Numbered from the stretch's first letter, positions 28,617 through 37,617 are shown. The stretch is 64,000 bases of DNA from Faecalicatena faecalis (GCF_012524165.2 NZ_JABACJ020000022.1:1-64000), one strand, 5' to 3'. Translations and numbers: made by a program. Notes: a model not told the origin generated them from the sequence alone.

Positions 28617-31034
28617 ATGAGGAAAACAATTTTACTGGATACAGGATGGAAGTTTGTTAAAACTGCTTCTGATGTGGAGGCAGCGGTAAATTCATGCGGG
28701 GAGGATATCTCACTCCCCCATACATGGAATGCGGTGGACGGTCAGGACGGCGGAAACGATTATTACCGCGGCACCTGCTGGTATACCCGGAAACTGGAAG
28801 TGCCGGCACGAAAGGACGATCAGGAAGTATGGCTGGAATTCAATGGAGCGGCAATGACGGCACAGGTCTGGTTGAATGGGGAACTGCTTGCCAGGCATGA
28901 GGGCGGATATTCTACATTCCGTGTCAATATCACAGAACATCTTCAGGAAGAAAATGTACTGGCAGTATCTGTGGACAATTCCGATAATGACAGCGTATAT
29001 CCGCAGAAAGCAGATTTTACCTTTTACGGCGGACTGTACAGAGAGGTAAATCTTCTGATCGTACCGAAAGCACACTTTGCGCTTGGGTACGCGGGCGGTC
29101 CGGGTATGAAAGTGACAACGGCGGTAAAACTGGGCGGCGGTGAGAGCTGCGGGTGTGATGGAAAAGATGGAAATAAACTACAGTTTGGCGGCTGCGAGGA
29201 ATCGGATCGGGAGCTGAAACCCGGCAGTGCCAGGATCACGGTGGAAGCATGGACAGAAGGTCCGGCAGAGTCCGTAGAGTTCACGATTGATGGACAGTCT
29301 AAGAGTGCAGTAGTTACAGACGGATATGCCAAAGCCGTATTTATCATAGAAAATGTACATCTCTGGGATGGTACGAACGACCCGTATCTCTACACTGCGC
29401 AGGCAAAACTGGACAGCGGGGATGAAATTTCTACAAGGTTCGGATGTCGTGTGATACGGTTCGACCCGCAGGAGGGATTTTTCCTGAACGGGCGCAGTTA
29501 TCCCCTGCGCGGAGTATCCCGCCATCAGGACCGTGCAGGCGCAGGCAACGCCCTGACACCAGAGATGCACCGGGAGGATATGGAGATTATTAAGGAAATC
29601 GGAGCGAATACGCTTCGCCTTGCCCATTACCAGCACAGCCAGTATTTCTATGACCTGTGTGATGAAGCAGGAATGATTGTGTGGGCTGAGATCCCATATA
29701 TTACGTTGCATATGGAAAATGGGGTAGAAAACACCCTGAGCCAGATGAAGGAGCTGATCATTCAGAATTATAATCACCCCTCTATTGTCTGCTGGGGATT
29801 GTCAAATGAAATCACAGCCAGCGGCGGAGTGACGGAATCTTTGATGGAAAATCACAGAAAACTGAATGATCTGTGCCACTCTTTAGATTTCACCAGACCG
29901 ACGACCATGGCTCATGTATTTATGCTGGAAACGGACAGCCCGCTGCTGGCAATACCGGATATCGGAAGCTACAACCTGTATTTTGGCTGGTATCTGGGAG
30001 AATTGTCACAGAACGACAGCTTTTTTGATGCCTATCATCAGACCTACCCGGACCGCTGCATCGGATTTTCCGAGTATGGTGCTGATGCGAATCCGGCGTT
30101 CCAGTCTGCGCAGCCGGAAAGAGGGGATTACACGGAGAGCTATCAGTGCGTTTACCATGAGCATATCCTGGATATGATCGAAAAGAGGCCGTATCTGTGG
30201 GCAACCCATGTGTGGAATCTCTTTGATTTCGCGGCAGATGGACGTGACGAGGGTGGAAAGAATGGCGTGAACCAGAAAGGTCTTGTCACGATGGACCGCC
30301 AGCTGAAAAAGGATGCCTTTTATCTGTATAAAGCACACTGGAGCAGCGATCCGTTCGTACACATCTGTGGCAGACGGTATGCAGACAGGGCAGAAGAGAC
30401 AACAGAGATCAAAGTATATTCCAATCAGCCGCAAGTGACTTTATATGTAGATGGAAAACTGGTTGAAACACAGAATGGAAACTATATCTTTAGATTCCAG
30501 GTGCCCATTTCCGGGGAGCACTGCGTGGAAGCAAAAGCCGGGCAGACAGAAGGTGGTATGGAGACGGCTAGTATAGAGACAACTAGTATAGAGACGACGG
30601 GGATGAAGACGACTAGTAAAGAGACGGCCAGCATAGAGACAACGGGTATGAAGATGGCAGATAAAGTGATGATGGATGACATCCGCATCAGAAAGGTTGA
30701 TAAACCGAATCCGGAGTACTGTTTTATTCAGGACGGTGGAATTGTGAACTGGTTTGATAAGGAAGATTTTAAGGAGGGGTATTTTTCCATCAAGGATACA
30801 CTGGCAGCCTTACAGAGCAATCCGCAGACAGGTGCGATTGTCGGTCAGATGATGGCCGGTGCGGCAGCCAGCCGTGGAGACGTGGCGGAGAGTGTGAAAG
30901 ACAATCCGAATCTGCTCAAAATGATGGGAAGTATGACTCTGGAAAGTATGTTAAAGCAGGCGCAGGATGCGGTGACACCGGAACAGATCCGCGGCCTGAA
31001 CAGTGCACTGCAGCAGATTAAGAAGCCAGAATAG
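28617..31034 (+). CDS. GH2 glycosidase with repeat linker and C-terminal helical tail
   Basis: An 805-residue family 2 retaining glycosidase. It has the N-terminal sugar-binding domain, an immunoglobulin-like domain, and a TIM barrel with acid/base Glu398 (SNE) and nucleophile Glu486 (FSEYG). An N-x-K motif (NQK, in VNQKGLVT) occurs, found in beta-glucuronidases but also in other GH2 enzymes, so activity on beta-galactose or a beta-uronic acid is undecided. Residues 649-683 are seven imperfect five-residue repeats, rich in Glu and Thr, encoded by 15-bp DNA repeats. Residues about 724-805 are an added helical tail like that on the GH78 protein at 15700. AAAGGAAAATA precedes the ATG. No signal peptide. 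Confidence 0.88.
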   Translation: MRKTILLDTGWKFVKTASDVEAAVNSCGEDISLPHTWNAVDGQDGGNDYYRGTCWYTRKLEVPARKDDQEVWLEFNGAAMTAQVWLNGELLARHEGGYSTFRVNITEHLQEENVLAVSVDNSDNDSVYPQKADFTFYGGLYREVNLLIVPKAHFALGYAGGPGMKVTTAVKLGGGESCGCDGKDGNKLQFGGCEESDRELKPGSARITVEAWTEGPAESVEFTIDGQSKSAVVTDGYAKAVFIIENVHLWDGTNDPYLYTAQAKLDSGDEISTRFGCRVIRFDPQEGFFLNGRSYPLRGVSRHQDRAGAGNALTPEMHREDMEIIKEIGANTLRLAHYQHSQYFYDLCDEAGMIVWAEIPYITLHMENGVENTLSQMKELIIQNYNHPSIVCWGLSNEITASGGVTESLMENHRKLNDLCHSLDFTRPTTMAHVFMLETDSPLLAIPDIGSYNLYFGWYLGELSQNDSFFDAYHQTYPDRCIGFSEYGADANPAFQSAQPERGDYTESYQCVYHEHILDMIEKRPYLWATHVWNLFDFAADGRDEGGKNGVNQKGLVTMDRQLKKDAFYLYKAHWSSDPFVHICGRRYADRAEETTEIKVYSNQPQVTLYVDGKLVETQNGNYIFRFQVPISGEHCVEAKAGQTEGGMETASIETTSIETTGMKTTSKETASIETTGMKMADKVMMDDIRIRKVDKPNPEYCFIQDGGIVNWFDKEDFKEGYFSIKDTLAALQSNPQTGAIVGQMMAGAAASRGDVAESVKDNPNLLKMMGSMTLESMLKQAQDAVTPEQIRGLNSALQQIKKPE
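30561..30665 (+). repeat. Seven tandem 15-bp coding repeats
   Basis: Seven in-frame 15-bp units encode ETASI, ETTSI, ETTGM, KTTSK, ETASI, ETTGM and KMADK inside the GH2 gene. Base-level similarity is higher than the protein needs (repeated GAGACGGCTAGTATA-like units), pointing to recent expansion by slippage. The array lies in a loop between beta strands ahead of the tail domain. Confidence 0.85.
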
Positions 31035-31096
31035 TAACAACAAGTTGGATAAGCCAGAGCAGGTAAGGCGCAGCAAAGCAGATAGGAGTGAATAAT

Positions 31097-31941
31097 ATGC
31101 CAGTCAGAGCAGTACAGCAGTTTCAGCTCCGCACCGTGATGGGGACGGAGAAAAGGCAGCAGAGACAATGCAGTTGATGAAAGCAGCAGGTTACAATGGA
31201 ATCGAGCTGAACGGATTTATGATCAAGAAGATGCCGATGATTGTCCGGGTCCTGACCAGGATGGCAGGGATGCCCATGGGCAAGAGCGGCAATCTGGACT
31301 GGAAAAAACTGATTGCGCAGTCCGGTCTTGAGGTAGTCAGTATCCATGAAGACCTGGGCAGTATCCTGCGGGCACCTGAGGAGATCATAGAGGAAACCAA
31401 AACATTTCATACGAAATATATTGTGATCACAGGGATGCATCAGTTTGACTATTCAGATAAAAATGCGGTTCTGGAATTGACGGAAAAGCTGAATAAAGCT
31501 GGAAAGCTCCTGAAAGAAGGAGGTGTTTCTCTGCTGTACCATAATCATAATTGCGAATTTCGCAAGGTGGAGCCCGGGAAGACGGCGTATGACCTGATCC
31601 TGGAAAAGACAGACCCGGAATATGTAAACTTTGAATTCGACTCCTACTGGCCGACAGAAGCCGGGGTAGATGCACTGGAGATGATGGAGCGTCTGGGGGA
31701 GAGGATGAAGCTGTACCATATCAATGACCGCGGAACAAGAATCAAAGGAAAGACGGGATCAATCCTGAAATCAGACAGCATGGAGCTGGGATATGGAAAT
31801 ATGAATCTGAAGGCTATGGTGGAGACGGCGAAGAAGTATGGGGTAGAAGCGGTCATACTGGAAAGCCATAAGAACTGGATTGAGAAGTCACCGGTGAAGT
31901 CCTTCCAGGTGAGCGCGGAATTTATGAATAAGTATGTATAA
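31097..31941 (+). pseudogene. Sugar phosphate isomerase/epimerase (AP_endonuc_2 fold), frameshifted near its start
   Basis: The gene should start at ATG 31097, which has AGGAGTG eight bases upstream, and reads MPVRAVQQFQLRTVMGTEK, a typical start for xylose-isomerase-like TIM-barrel proteins. In the A run at 31151-31154 the frame breaks; one extra A would join it to the long frame that runs from 31168 (257 residues) to the stop. The joined protein would be about 281 residues. The barrel shows the expected metal ligands, such as Glu in the NGIELNG stretch, YHNHNCEF, and a C-terminal VILESHK. It could be a true mutation, a sequencing error, or translated from 31168 without a good ribosome site. 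The family includes sugar isomerases and enzymes of 3-keto-glycoside breakdown. Confidence 0.75.
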
Positions 31942-31970
31942 AAGATGAGAAAATAAAGACGATAATAATA

Positions 31971-32016
31971 AATACCCACAGGACATCCCTTAACACATGT
32001 CCTGTGGGTATTTTGG
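31971..32016 (+). terminator. Strong terminator, perfect 16-bp stem
   Basis: Arms 31971-31986 and 31997-32012 are perfectly complementary with a 10-base loop, followed by a short T run. It closes the GH1-GPH-GH2-isomerase operon. Confidence 0.85.
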
Positions 32017-32102
32017 GATACTAATGGTAATACGGTCTACATTTAGCAGGAAAAGTGTGATATACTTTTCATACAAATAACTGATTGAAAGGAAGTGATA
32101 AC

Positions 32103-33806
32103 ATGGCATTTAAACCGTTGCCCATCGGTATAGATAACTTTCAGGAAATGATAGAAAAAGGTTATTATTACGTAGATAAGACTCTGTTTATTAAGGAACT
32201 GTTGGACATGAAAGGAAAGGTAAATCTGTTTACCCGTCCGAGAAGATTTGGCAAGACCCTTAATATGAATATGCTCCAATGCTTTTTTGAAAGAGGATAT
32301 TGCGATGCAGAACGTATTTTTCAGGGGCTTAAGATTATGGGAGAAGGTGAGAACTATACCAGGCAGATGTCACAATATCCTGTGATTGCGCTTTCACTCA
32401 AATCTATGAAACAGGCTACGTATGAGTTATCTTATATACAAATGAAGAAAATCATCGCTGGGGAGTTTAGAAGGCATGATGCTGTCCTGCAATCAGATAA
32501 ATTAACAGAATCAGAAAAGAAGCGGTTTCAGGATATCCGGGATGTTCGGGGAGAAGAGGCAGATTATTTGGATGCACTGGAATTTTTATCTGGGTGCATG
32601 TTCAAATGCTACGATCAGAAATGTTTAATTTTGATAGATGAATATGATGTGCCATTGGAAAGTTCTTATTTCGGCGGTTTTTATGACCGAATGGTCCCGG
32701 TAATCCGGTCTTTGTTCGAATCGGCATTAAAGACCAATGAAAATCTGGAATTTGCAGTGATTACAGGGTGTCTCAGAATTTCCAAAGAGAGCATATTTAC
32801 CGGATTGAATAACCTTAAGATTGTCTCAATTACGAATCCAGTCTATGCGGAACATTTTGGTTTTACGGAAAAAGAAGTGATGGACATGCTGAAGTTCTAT
32901 GACCGTACATGCTGCATGGATATTGCTAAAAAGTGGTACGACGGTTATCTTTTTGGAAAGACAGAGGTCTACAACCCATGGAGTGTCGTTAATTATGTTG
33001 AGCAGGCGTGGGTAGATGTAAATACATTTCCGCAGCCGTTCTGGTCAAATACCAGCTCTAACAGTATTGTGCGCACCTTGGTAGAACGGGCGGACATACG
33101 GGTAAGACAGGAGCTGGAGTCTCTGATTCAGGGAGACAGTATAGAGAAACCAATACATGAAGATATAACGTATGAGGATATCGGGGCAGATAAGACGCAG
33201 GATAATCTGTGGAACTTTTTGTTTTTTACAGGATATCTGAAAAAAACGCAGGAGCGGGTGGAAGGAAATGTCCGTTATATTTCCATGGCAATTCCGAATG
33301 AAGAAGTAAAGTATATTTATAAGAATACGATATTGGGCTGGTTTGATCAAACAATCAGGAAGAAGGATCTGTCACCATTTTATAAGAGTATCATAAAAGG
33401 TGACGCAGCGGGCGTAGAGAAGACGGTCACAGAGATTCTCCGGGAGGGTATTAGTTTTTATGATACTAGGGAGAGTTTTTATCATGGATTTATACTTGGG
33501 CTTTTGAAGGGGATGAAGGACTATTATGTCTATTCCAACAGGGAGGCTGGAGACGGCAGATATGATATCTGTCTGAAGAGCCTGGATGTAATGAGACCTG
33601 CTGTGATTCTGGAGTTGAAATCAGCATCCAGTTTTGGAGAGATGGAAGCAAAGAGCTTAGAGGCTATCAGCCAGATTGAGATGAAACATTACGAACAGGA
33701 GCTGGTACAGGACGGATATCAGAAGGTATTATGCTACGGAATTGCATTTTATAAAAAGAACTGTAGGGTGGCAGTGACAGAAGTTTGTAGTCTAAATTTC
33801 AGATAG
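32103..33806 (+). CDS. AAA-ATPase-like protein with C-terminal PD-(D/E)XK nuclease-like domain
   Basis: A 567-residue protein of the AAA-ATPase_like/DUF1703 type (PF09820 plus PF08011), common in many copies in Lachnospiraceae and Bacteroidetes. The N-terminus has the family start KPLPIGIDNFQEMIEKGYYY, then a P-loop-like RPRRFGKT, and a Walker-B-like LIDEYD near residue 180. The C-terminus has a D...ELK motif (RYDICLK then AVILELKS), as in PD-(D/E)XK nucleases. The start at 32103 follows AAGGAAG; an upstream TTG frame was not used. The role is unknown; a mobile or defence function has been suggested for such families only by inference. It stands alone between two terminators. Confidence 0.85.
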   Translation: MAFKPLPIGIDNFQEMIEKGYYYVDKTLFIKELLDMKGKVNLFTRPRRFGKTLNMNMLQCFFERGYCDAERIFQGLKIMGEGENYTRQMSQYPVIALSLKSMKQATYELSYIQMKKIIAGEFRRHDAVLQSDKLTESEKKRFQDIRDVRGEEADYLDALEFLSGCMFKCYDQKCLILIDEYDVPLESSYFGGFYDRMVPVIRSLFESALKTNENLEFAVITGCLRISKESIFTGLNNLKIVSITNPVYAEHFGFTEKEVMDMLKFYDRTCCMDIAKKWYDGYLFGKTEVYNPWSVVNYVEQAWVDVNTFPQPFWSNTSSNSIVRTLVERADIRVRQELESLIQGDSIEKPIHEDITYEDIGADKTQDNLWNFLFFTGYLKKTQERVEGNVRYISMAIPNEEVKYIYKNTILGWFDQTIRKKDLSPFYKSIIKGDAAGVEKTVTEILREGISFYDTRESFYHGFILGLLKGMKDYYVYSNREAGDGRYDICLKSLDVMRPAVILELKSASSFGEMEAKSLEAISQIEMKHYEQELVQDGYQKVLCYGIAFYKKNCRVAVTEVCSLNFR

Positions 33807-33822
33807 TGTTGCCACAAAATAA

Positions 33823-33862
33823 AGAAGAGCTTGCTGATTTTTATGAAATAGCAATCTCTTCT
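33823..33862 (+). terminator. Hairpin after the AAA-ATPase-like gene
   Basis: AGAAGAGCTTGCT (33823-33835) pairs with AGCAATCTCTTCT (33850-33862) with one mismatch. A weak T-rich tail follows. It is a probable terminator or 3' protective hairpin. Confidence 0.55.
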
Positions 33863-33958
33863 CTATTTACAACATTATTATTTCAATCCACAGGTGTTAT
33901 CCTGACAAATTTATTATAGCATATTAAATTTAAAAGTTCAATAAAGTTGTTAATAGAA

Positions 33959-33987
33959 TTGACAGGATAGGGGAATTATGCTATATT
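33959..33987 (+). promoter_or_regulatory. Strong promoter of the small toxin gene
   Basis: TTGACA (33959-33964), a 17-base spacer and TATATT (33982-33987) make a near-consensus promoter. Transcription would start near 33994, giving a leader of about 60 bases before the small toxin frame. Confidence 0.75.
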
Positions 33988-34055
33988 TATTTCAAGGGAC
34001 AATCGTGTTACAGGGTGGATTTGAACCCATTCTACATAGGAAAGAGGTGGTGCGT

Positions 34056-34145
34056 ATGAAGAACAAATTCAGCTTTTCGGACCTGATGCAGTTCGGATTA
34101 TTTTTAATAGCGCTACTGACTTTCATTTACTTGATTAGTCATTAG
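34056..34145 (+). CDS. 29-residue holin-like type I toxin
   Basis: A tiny frame of 29 residues with a short charged start (MKNKFSFSDL), one hydrophobic membrane segment of about 18 residues and the end IYLISH. This matches the layout of the Firmicute putative holin-like toxins (Hol_Tox family), with the typical FSFSDLMQFGLFLIALL-like core. Such peptides insert in the membrane and are held in check by an antisense RNA. The ribosome site AAAGAGGTGG lies just before the ATG. A promoter lies upstream and a bidirectional hairpin terminator directly downstream, with an antisense promoter facing it. Confidence 0.75.
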   Translation: MKNKFSFSDLMQFGLFLIALLTFIYLISH

Positions 34146-34152
34146 TAACGTA

Positions 34153-34285
34153 TAGAAAAACCACCCTTGAACTGAACTTTGGCAGGTCAGGGTGGTGTTT
34201 TCGACTTCTTTCACAGGTCAAATCACTCGTGGTGGTGATTCCTTTTTTATATTTGTATCATAGCTGATTTAAGGATATTATTCAA
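34153..34285 (-). ncRNA. Putative antisense antitoxin RNA with its promoter
   Basis: On the minus strand, TTGAAT (34285-34280), a 17-base spacer and TATGAT (34262-34257) form a promoter. It would start an RNA near 34250 that ends at the shared hairpin near 34153, about 95-100 bases long. This RNA is complementary to the 3' end of the toxin transcript, the arrangement seen in txpA/RatA and bsrG/SR4 type I systems. Confidence 0.6.
34160..34200. terminator. Bidirectional terminator shared by toxin mRNA and antisense RNA
   Basis: ACCACCCTTGA (34160-34170) pairs with TCAGGGTGGT (34187-34196), with one bulged base. T's follow on the plus strand (34198-34201) and five T's on the minus strand (complement of the A run at 34156-34160). 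A second stem, 34221-34226 with 34235-34240 followed by six T's at 34243-34248, may be a back-up plus-strand terminator. Confidence 0.7.
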
Positions 34286-34628
34286 GTTTTTTCAATGTAT
34301 CAGTGGTCAACAAATAAAACAATGAATCGCTATAGGAATTCAATATAATTCTCCGCCTAAGTCCTCCAACTTAGTAATAAATTTCCTTAGCCAATATCTG
34401 GCAGATATTTCAAAAAGTATTTAGATAATAGTATATTGTCCATTTTAGTCAATCCCCTTCAACAGATAATCTATAGAATTCCCAACAACTTAGGAAAAAT
34501 TTGTATATTTACGAAACAAAAAACAACGAAAGTGTGATTTTGTCCATATATAACCAAATTTTATCTATAGAATCGCTTAGAGCTAAGTTGATATAATCTG
34601 TCTATCGAAACGCGAAGGAGAGTCCAAT
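34286..34628 (+). promoter_or_regulatory. Control region of the beta-galactosidase operon
   Basis: A long A/T-rich leader without a gene. It holds a 15-base palindrome ATATCTGGCAGATAT (34394-34408), a direct repeat ATCTATAGAAT at 34469 and 34563, ACGAAA-type motifs at 34511 and 34526, and a 12-base palindrome CTTAGAGCTAAG (34576-34587) just before a TATAAT -10 (34592-34597). No good -35 is seen. The density of sites suggests activator control, perhaps by the AraC protein at 40584. Confidence 0.5.
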
Positions 34629-37616
34629 ATGAGATTAAAAAATTATTACGAAGATCCTGATATTCTGCATGTGGGAACTACCAAAGAAAGGGCGTATTAT
34701 ATCCCGCAGAAACCAGAGAATCTGCCTTCAAAAATGTTATTAAATGGGGACTGGCGCTTTTATTATGGAGAGGATCCAGAGGAGATTCCGGAGGGATTTT
34801 ATGAAAAGGGATATCCCTCAGAGGAGTGGCATACCATTCCAGTTCCAGGCTGTTGGCAGAATTACGGGTATGACACACATCAGTATGTATGTAACTACTA
34901 CCCGTTTCCTTACCGCCCGCCTTATGTGCCAAAGCAAAATCCCTGCGGAGCTTACATACGGGAATTTGTCCTGGAAGCTTCCTCAATAGGAAAAAGGCAG
35001 TATCTTAACTTTGAGGGAGTAGATTCTTGCTTTTATGTCTGGGTAAATGGAGAATTTGCAGGATATAGCCAGGTATCACATTCAACAAGTGAATTCGAAA
35101 TTACAGACTTGGTAACAGAAGGGTCTAATACGCTGGCTGTCCTTGTCTTGAAATGGTGCGATGGAAGCTACCTCGAAGATCAGGACAAATTCAGGATGTC
35201 AGGTATATTCCGGGATGTTTACCTGTTAGAAAGACCGCAGAACCATATACAGGATATCTTCATACAGGCAAAATTAGATGACAGTTTAAAAACAGGAGTG
35301 CTGGAAGCCAATTGGGAGAGTACAGAAGGGGACCTGGAGATAAACGCCGTACTCCAGGCGTCAGACGGAAATATACTGGCGGAGGAAAAAGTGAATGCAG
35401 GCTGCTTGAGGTTTCCAGTGGATGATCCGGTCCTATGGAACGCAGAACAGCCCAGGCTGTACACACTTACGCTGGATTCAGGAGAAGAGCGTATTGTTCA
35501 GCAGATCGGATTCCGGAAAATTGAGATCATTGATTCCGTTGTCTATCTGAATAAGGTTCCTGTTAAGATGCGCGGAGTCAACCATCATGATTCAGACCCG
35601 GTAACAGGATTTGTCATGGACCGGGAACAGGTCTTAAAAGATCTGGCCCTGATGAAGCAGCATAATATCAATGCAATACGGACGAGCCATTATCCGAGTT
35701 CTCCATGGTTTATGGAAATGTGTGACCAGTATGGTTTTTATGTACTGGATGAGGCAGACCTGGAATCACACGGGGCGGCAGAGTTTTATGGAGGCTCCCG
35801 TGAGGAAACATATGGCGATGTAATCCAGAACCCTATCTTTTACCAGGCTGTCCAGGACCGTGTCAGACGCTGTGTACACCGGGATAAAAACCGGACAAGC
35901 GTAATCATCTGGTCTCTGGGAAATGAGTCAGGCTATGGTGTCAGCATGGAAGACGCAGGCCGCTGGGTAAAAGAATTTGATCCGGACAGGCTTTTGCAGT
36001 ATGAGGGCAGTATATGGGAGACCGGCGGCCACAAAAATGATACGTCCATGCTGGATCTTTACACAACAATGTATGACTCCACTTTTGATATTGAAAAATA
36101 TCTGAATAATCCTGACTGGAAGAAACCATATATGATGATCGAATATGCACATGCTATGGGAAATGGGCCTGGAGATTTAGAGGATTATCAGAAGATATTT
36201 GATGGAAATCCAAGGGTATTCGGAGGATTTGTGTGGGAATGGTGTGACCATGGAGTCTATATGGGAACAGCAGATAACGGAAAGGCAAAATATTATTACG
36301 GCGGAGATTTTCAAGAAGAGCTCCATGATGATAACTTCTGTATGGACGGGCTGGTTTACCCGGACCGCACACCACATACGGGATTAAAGGAACTTAAGAA
36401 TGTACTTCGCCCGATCAGGGCATTCCTGAAAGACAAAGAGAACAAAGAAGTAGAGCTTGAAAATAAGATGGATTTTACTGCTCTGGAGGATCGGTTATAT
36501 ATACACTATACCGTAGAACAGGATGGTGCAGTTATATGCGAAAAGGATTTATATCCTTTGAACCACCCGGCTCATGAAAAGAGAAGCTATCACTTAGATT
36601 ATACGGTTCCGTCATCAGGTATCTGTACATTAACTTTAGAATATAAAACTCTCAAAAAAGAGGACTTTATAGAAAAAGATACAGTAGTTGGATTTGATCA
36701 GTTTTTTCTGCAGAAAGGAGGACACAAAATTAAGACAACGGATTCAGGCAGTATACGGACAGAAGAACTGAAGCATTACATCTACGTGGAAGGAGATGAT
36801 TTTACCTATCGTTTTGACAAATATGCAGGGGCATTTGACCAGATCATCTGCAGCGGGTGCATCTATACAACGAAACCGATACAGTACAATGTATGGAGGG
36901 CTCCGACCGATAATGACAGGCTGGCAAAACTGGAATGGCAGAAAGCCGGATATGACAGGATTCAGGCATGTGTAAAAGAAACGGAAGTAAAACAGTTGGA
37001 AAATGCCGTACAGATCTGTGTTTCCCTGGAGCTGGCAGCAGCACATATACAGCCATGTGTAGAGGCACAAGTGCAATGGAACGTATATGCAGATGGGACA
37101 ATCAGTACGGATATCAAGGCAGAACGTAATATGGAAATGCCGTTTCTGCCAAGATTTGGAATCCGTATGTTCCTGCCAAAGAGCTTTTCAGAGGCATCTT
37201 ATCTGGGATATGGACCAATGGAATCCTATCTAGATAAGCACCAGGCATCCAGATTCGGGCGTTTTTCTGCAAAGGTAAAGGATCTGCATGAGGATTACAT
37301 CAAACCACAGGAAAACGGAAGCCACTACCATACATACGAGGTATCATTATCAAATGGTACGGGAGACCAGATCGAAGTATATTCCGAAGATACTTTTTCT
37401 ATGCAGGTACTTCCTTATACTCAGGAAGAGCTGTCTGCAAAGAAGCACAATTTTGAACTGGAGGAACATACAGAGACGGTTCTGTGCCTCGATTATAAAA
37501 TGAGCGGTGTTGGTTCTCAAAGCTGTGGACCAGAACTGAAAGAGGAATATCGATTAAAGGAAGAGAGAATGAATTATCAGTTAATGATACGTTTTAAGTC
37601 ACTGAGGAGGAAATAA
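34629..37616 (+). CDS. lacZ: GH2 beta-galactosidase, LacZ type
   Basis: A 995-residue family 2 enzyme with all five LacZ domains: sugar-binding, Ig-like, TIM barrel, a second Ig-like domain and the C-terminal Bgal_small_N beta sandwich. The acid/base is Glu433 in LGNES and the nucleophile Glu505 in MIEYAHAMGN. Length is close to E. coli LacZ (1024). It cleaves terminal beta-galactose from lactose or plant galactosides. GCGAAGGAG precedes the ATG and no signal peptide is present. An MFS transporter begins two bases after its stop, so uptake and hydrolysis are coupled. Confidence 0.92.
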   Translation: MRLKNYYEDPDILHVGTTKERAYYIPQKPENLPSKMLLNGDWRFYYGEDPEEIPEGFYEKGYPSEEWHTIPVPGCWQNYGYDTHQYVCNYYPFPYRPPYVPKQNPCGAYIREFVLEASSIGKRQYLNFEGVDSCFYVWVNGEFAGYSQVSHSTSEFEITDLVTEGSNTLAVLVLKWCDGSYLEDQDKFRMSGIFRDVYLLERPQNHIQDIFIQAKLDDSLKTGVLEANWESTEGDLEINAVLQASDGNILAEEKVNAGCLRFPVDDPVLWNAEQPRLYTLTLDSGEERIVQQIGFRKIEIIDSVVYLNKVPVKMRGVNHHDSDPVTGFVMDREQVLKDLALMKQHNINAIRTSHYPSSPWFMEMCDQYGFYVLDEADLESHGAAEFYGGSREETYGDVIQNPIFYQAVQDRVRRCVHRDKNRTSVIIWSLGNESGYGVSMEDAGRWVKEFDPDRLLQYEGSIWETGGHKNDTSMLDLYTTMYDSTFDIEKYLNNPDWKKPYMMIEYAHAMGNGPGDLEDYQKIFDGNPRVFGGFVWEWCDHGVYMGTADNGKAKYYYGGDFQEELHDDNFCMDGLVYPDRTPHTGLKELKNVLRPIRAFLKDKENKEVELENKMDFTALEDRLYIHYTVEQDGAVICEKDLYPLNHPAHEKRSYHLDYTVPSSGICTLTLEYKTLKKEDFIEKDTVVGFDQFFLQKGGHKIKTTDSGSIRTEELKHYIYVEGDDFTYRFDKYAGAFDQIICSGCIYTTKPIQYNVWRAPTDNDRLAKLEWQKAGYDRIQACVKETEVKQLENAVQICVSLELAAAHIQPCVEAQVQWNVYADGTISTDIKAERNMEMPFLPRFGIRMFLPKSFSEASYLGYGPMESYLDKHQASRFGRFSAKVKDLHEDYIKPQENGSHYHTYEVSLSNGTGDQIEVYSEDTFSMQVLPYTQEELSAKKHNFELEEHTETVLCLDYKMSGVGSQSCGPELKEEYRLKEERMNYQLMIRFKSLRRK

Positions 37617-37617
37617 T

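Noticed and set aside
31148..31156. Programmed -1 frameshift in the sugar isomerase gene
   Set aside because: The A run is only four bases and the slipped tRNA would mispair at its first base; no stimulatory hairpin was seen. A mutation or sequence error is simpler.
34010..34040. Minus-strand GGGTTCAAATCC-like sequence resembling a tRNA T-loop
   Set aside because: The flanking bases do not form a five-pair T stem and no acceptor or anticodon arms are present, so it is taken as chance or a degraded remnant.
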